This document shows, piece after piece, positions 4,999 to 6,858 of a DNA stretch of 6,858 nt. Position 1 is the stretch's first letter, and the number at the start of each line of letters is the position of its first letter. The stretch lies in the NCBI GenBank assembly GCA_913056415.1, contig CAJXNA010000112.1, positions 1-6,858 on the forward strand. The letters run 5' to 3'. The DNA is from an uncultured Chloroflexota bacterium (GTDB lineage: Bacteria > Chloroflexota > Dehalococcoidia > SM23-28-2 > RBG-16-64-32). The notes below the pieces were generated by a model. The model saw only the letters and a list, made by a program, of their open reading frames with translations. It was not told the origin of the DNA and ran no database searches. The position numbers were made by a program, and so were the translations under genes.

Positions 4999-6057
4999 AT
5001 GATCATCGTGATGAAAACGGAGGCCACAGAGGCCGAGGTATTAGCAATCCAGAAACACATAAGAGATCTGGGGTTCAAGGACCACTTAATCAAGGGAGTG
5101 GAGCGCAGCGTCATCGCCGTGCTCGGCGCCGTCTACCCGGAGCTCATCGACGAGTTCTCCGCCCTCGACGGCGTCGACTCCGTCGTCCGCGTCAGCAAGC
5201 CGTTCAAGCTCGCCAGCCGCGAGGTCAAGGAGGATGATACCGTCGTCAAGGTGGGGCCGGTGGAGATCGGTAACGGCCGGTTGGTGACCATGGCCGGCCC
5301 CTGTTCGGTGGACACGGAAGAGAACATGATAGAGACGGCGCGGGCGGTGAAGGCGGCCGGCGCCCACCTGCTCAGAGGCGGCGCCTTCAAGCCCCGCACC
5401 AGCCCCTACGCCTTCCGCGGCCACGGCGAAAAGGGGCTTAAGATTCTCGCCGCCGCGCGCGAAGAGACCGGCCTTCCCATCGTCACTGAGGTGATGGACG
5501 CCCGCGACGTGGAGGTCGTCGCCCGCTTCGCGGACATCCTCCAGATAGGCAGCCGCAACATGCAGAACTTCGCCCTCCTGGACGAGGTGGGCAAGGCCCA
5601 CAAGCCCGTGCTCCTCAAGCGCGGCATGTGGGCCACCATCGAGGAGTGGCTCCTGGCCGCCGAGTACATCCTATCCCACGGCAACCGCGACGTTATCCTC
5701 TGCGAGCGCGGCATCCGCACCCACGAGACGGCCACCCGCTTCACCTTCGACGTGAACGCGATCCCCGTGATCAAGCGGCTGAGCCACCTGCCCATCATCG
5801 GCGACCCCAGCCACGCCACCGGCAAGTGGTACCTAGTGCCGCCCATCGCCCTCTCGGCGGTGGCCGCCGGCGTCGACGGCCTCATCATCGAGGTGCACCC
5901 GAACCCGGACCACGCCCTGTCCGACGGGGCGCAGTCGCTAACCCCGGCCAACTTCGAGAAGCTCATGGTCCAGGTGCGCACCATGGCGGAGGCGATGGGC
6001 CGGCCCGTCGCCCCACCGATCGACGAGCTGGAGAAGGCGGTCAAGAAGTCAAGCTAG
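4999..6057 (+). CDS. aroF: 3-deoxy-7-phosphoheptulonate (DAHP) synthase, type I-beta with N-terminal ferredoxin-like domain
   Basis: The enzyme joins phosphoenolpyruvate and erythrose 4-phosphate to form DAHP, the entry step of the shikimate pathway. The 352-residue protein has an N-terminal ferredoxin-like domain (about 1-72, starting MIIVMK), then the (beta/alpha)8 barrel. Metal ligands are C102 (AGPCSVD), H272 (DPSHATG), E298 (IIEVHPNP) and D309 (LSDGAQSL). Substrate-binding motifs are RGGAFKPRTSPY (126-137), QIGSRNMQN (182-190), LLKRGM (205-210) and CERGIRT (235-241). Domain order and ligand positions match the Thermotoga maritima enzyme, where the ferredoxin-like domain mediates feedback inhibition by Tyr and Phe; similar control is inferred here. 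It follows aroH by 48 bp in the same direction, so entry step and Phe/Tyr branch are probably co-expressed. The next gene is convergent, so this unit ends here. The gene symbol for this class varies between genomes (aroF, aroA, aroG). Confidence 0.97.
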   Translation: MIIVMKTEATEAEVLAIQKHIRDLGFKDHLIKGVERSVIAVLGAVYPELIDEFSALDGVDSVVRVSKPFKLASREVKEDDTVVKVGPVEIGNGRLVTMAGPCSVDTEENMIETARAVKAAGAHLLRGGAFKPRTSPYAFRGHGEKGLKILAAAREETGLPIVTEVMDARDVEVVARFADILQIGSRNMQNFALLDEVGKAHKPVLLKRGMWATIEEWLLAAEYILSHGNRDVILCERGIRTHETATRFTFDVNAIPVIKRLSHLPIIGDPSHATGKWYLVPPIALSAVAAGVDGLIIEVHPNPDHALSDGAQSLTPANFEKLMVQVRTMAEAMGRPVAPPIDELEKAVKKSS

Positions 6058-6097
6058 GGCCGAACCTGAGACAGCGGGGCGTGAAACGCGGACGCGC

Positions 6098-6858
6098 CTA
6101 TTCGCTCAGCCACGCCACCGGGCGGAAGCTGCCCTCTTCTACGATGAGGGTGACATCGCCCGTCTGCGCGTCCAGGATATACAGGGAGCTATTGGCCTTC
6201 CGGTGGGAGAGTTTGCTCGTCGCGAAGGCTACGTAGCGCCCGTCCGGGCTCCAGACGCCTGCCTCACCCCACAGCCCTGCCCCGTAAACGTTGTCTCCCT
6301 CCGCCGTGAGCACCGCCTGCACCTCGCCTGAGTTGGGGTCGACCAGACTGACGCCGCCCGGATGCGCCGCCAGGAGCATGCCGTCGCCGGTCCACAGGAG
6401 CTGATCCGCCCGCACGTCCAGCACGGCCGTCGAGCCGTCCGGACGGAGAACGATAACGCTACCCGCCTCGCGGATGGGCTCCGCCAGGTAACGTCCGTCC
6501 GCTGACCACGCCGCCTGCCACGATGGGTCCTGCGCTACGCTGATATCCAGCCCGGACTCGATGTCCACCACCCGCAGCTCCGAAGTGTAGACCCCGTTCG
6601 CGTCGTTGCCGCTCCTGTAGTAGGCGATCCGGCTGCCGTCAGGCGACCAGAGTACCGGTGGCGGCCCTTTCAGCCGCAGATCGTCCGTCTCCGCCTGCTC
6701 CAGGCCCAACGGAATGCCCGCCGAGACGTACAGCCCAGACGCGGGACGGGTGGCGACGTAACCCATATCCGCCATAAACCGCGACTCGCCTGTCTGTACG
6801 TCCAGCAGCCACAGTTCGAACCCCTCCTCCCAGTCGCCTGCCAGAAAGGCGACGTAGC
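6098..6858 (-). CDS. PD40/TolB-like beta-propeller protein, C-terminal part (partial)
   Basis: The frame is open to the right edge, so the 252 residues seen are the C-terminal part; the ATG at 6775 is probably internal because propeller sequence (YVAFLAG, then ELWLLDVQTGES) continues upstream of it. Four W-S/T-x-D-G-type blades are visible: WSPDGSRIAYY, WSADGRYLAEP, WTGDGMLLAA and WSPDGRYVAFA. Strands of the LWLLD-x-QTGE or LYILD-x-QTGD kind alternate with them, about 40 residues apart. This is the PD40/WD40-like repeat of TolB-type propellers. Such domains usually bind proteins or ligands, often as extracytoplasmic parts of lipoproteins or sensors, but any signal peptide or partner domain is out of view. 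The function is unknown. It converges on aroF with a 40-bp gap in which I see no clear terminator. Confidence 0.86.
   Translation of the reverse strand, partial: YVAFLAGDWEEGFELWLLDVQTGESRFMADMGYVATRPASGLYVSAGIPLGLEQAETDDLRLKGPPPVLWSPDGSRIAYYRSGNDANGVYTSELRVVDIESGLDISVAQDPSWQAAWSADGRYLAEPIREAGSVIVLRPDGSTAVLDVRADQLLWTGDGMLLAAHPGGVSLVDPNSGEVQAVLTAEGDNVYGAGLWGEAGVWSPDGRYVAFATSKLSHRKANSSLYILDAQTGDVTLIVEEGSFRPVAWLSE

Noticed and set aside
5406..6044. Minus-strand 212-codon frame opposite aroF
   Set aside because: It is the Ser/Arg/Met-rich complement of a highly conserved DAHP synthase and has no recognisable domain.
6058..6097. Terminator between aroF and the convergent beta-propeller gene
   Set aside because: Only a 4-bp GCGT/ACGC hairpin with a three-base loop is visible and no T-tract follows on either strand.

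Overview
The window is a GC-rich bacterial chromosome segment carrying aromatic amino acid biosynthesis genes. The lineage is inferred, not proven. The overall look (high GC with C/G-rich third positions, a trpF-trpB pair, AroH-type chorismate mutase next to a type I-beta DAHP synthase, and dispersed GGCGACC and TTCGACAGGCTCAG palindromes) would suit a Chloroflexota/Dehalococcoidia-like genome. No rRNA or other marker gene is present to settle it.

Layout, left to right. Bases 1-92 (+) are the 3' end of trpF, overlapping trpB (89-1288, +) by four bases (ATGA). A short gap with a perfect 7-bp hairpin follows. Next comes a minus-strand pair that reads back toward trpB: a class I SAM-dependent methyltransferase (2031-2630) followed downstream by an unrecognised four-helix membrane protein (1368-1985). 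A 181-bp divergent intergenic region (2631-2811) holds an imperfect inverted repeat resembling a dispersed palindromic element. The plus strand then resumes with a zinc-ribbon/CPBP intramembrane protease (2812-3639), overlapped by four bases (GTGA) by trpA (3636-4439). A structured 139-bp gap leads to aroH (4579-4950) and the DAHP synthase gene aroF (4999-6057). The right edge (6098-6858, -) is the 3' part of a convergent gene for a PD40/TolB-like beta-propeller protein.

How the genes work together. DAHP synthase (AroF) commits carbon to the shikimate pathway. AroH diverts chorismate to prephenate, the Phe/Tyr branch. TrpF, TrpB and TrpA catalyse late steps of the Trp branch. Entry step and both branches are therefore encoded side by side. 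The notable departure is that trpB and trpA, whose products form one alpha2-beta2 enzyme, are 2.3 kb apart, separated by an opposite-strand gene pair and a membrane protease gene to which trpA appears translationally coupled.

No tRNA, rRNA, CRISPR array, insertion sequence or phage gene was seen, and no gene-free stretch exceeds 300 bases. I see no convincing new multi-gene system. The items most worth a second look are the split trp cluster with repeats at its break, the Asp-to-Glu change at TrpA position 60, the stacked hairpins between trpA and aroH, and the unrecognised membrane protein.
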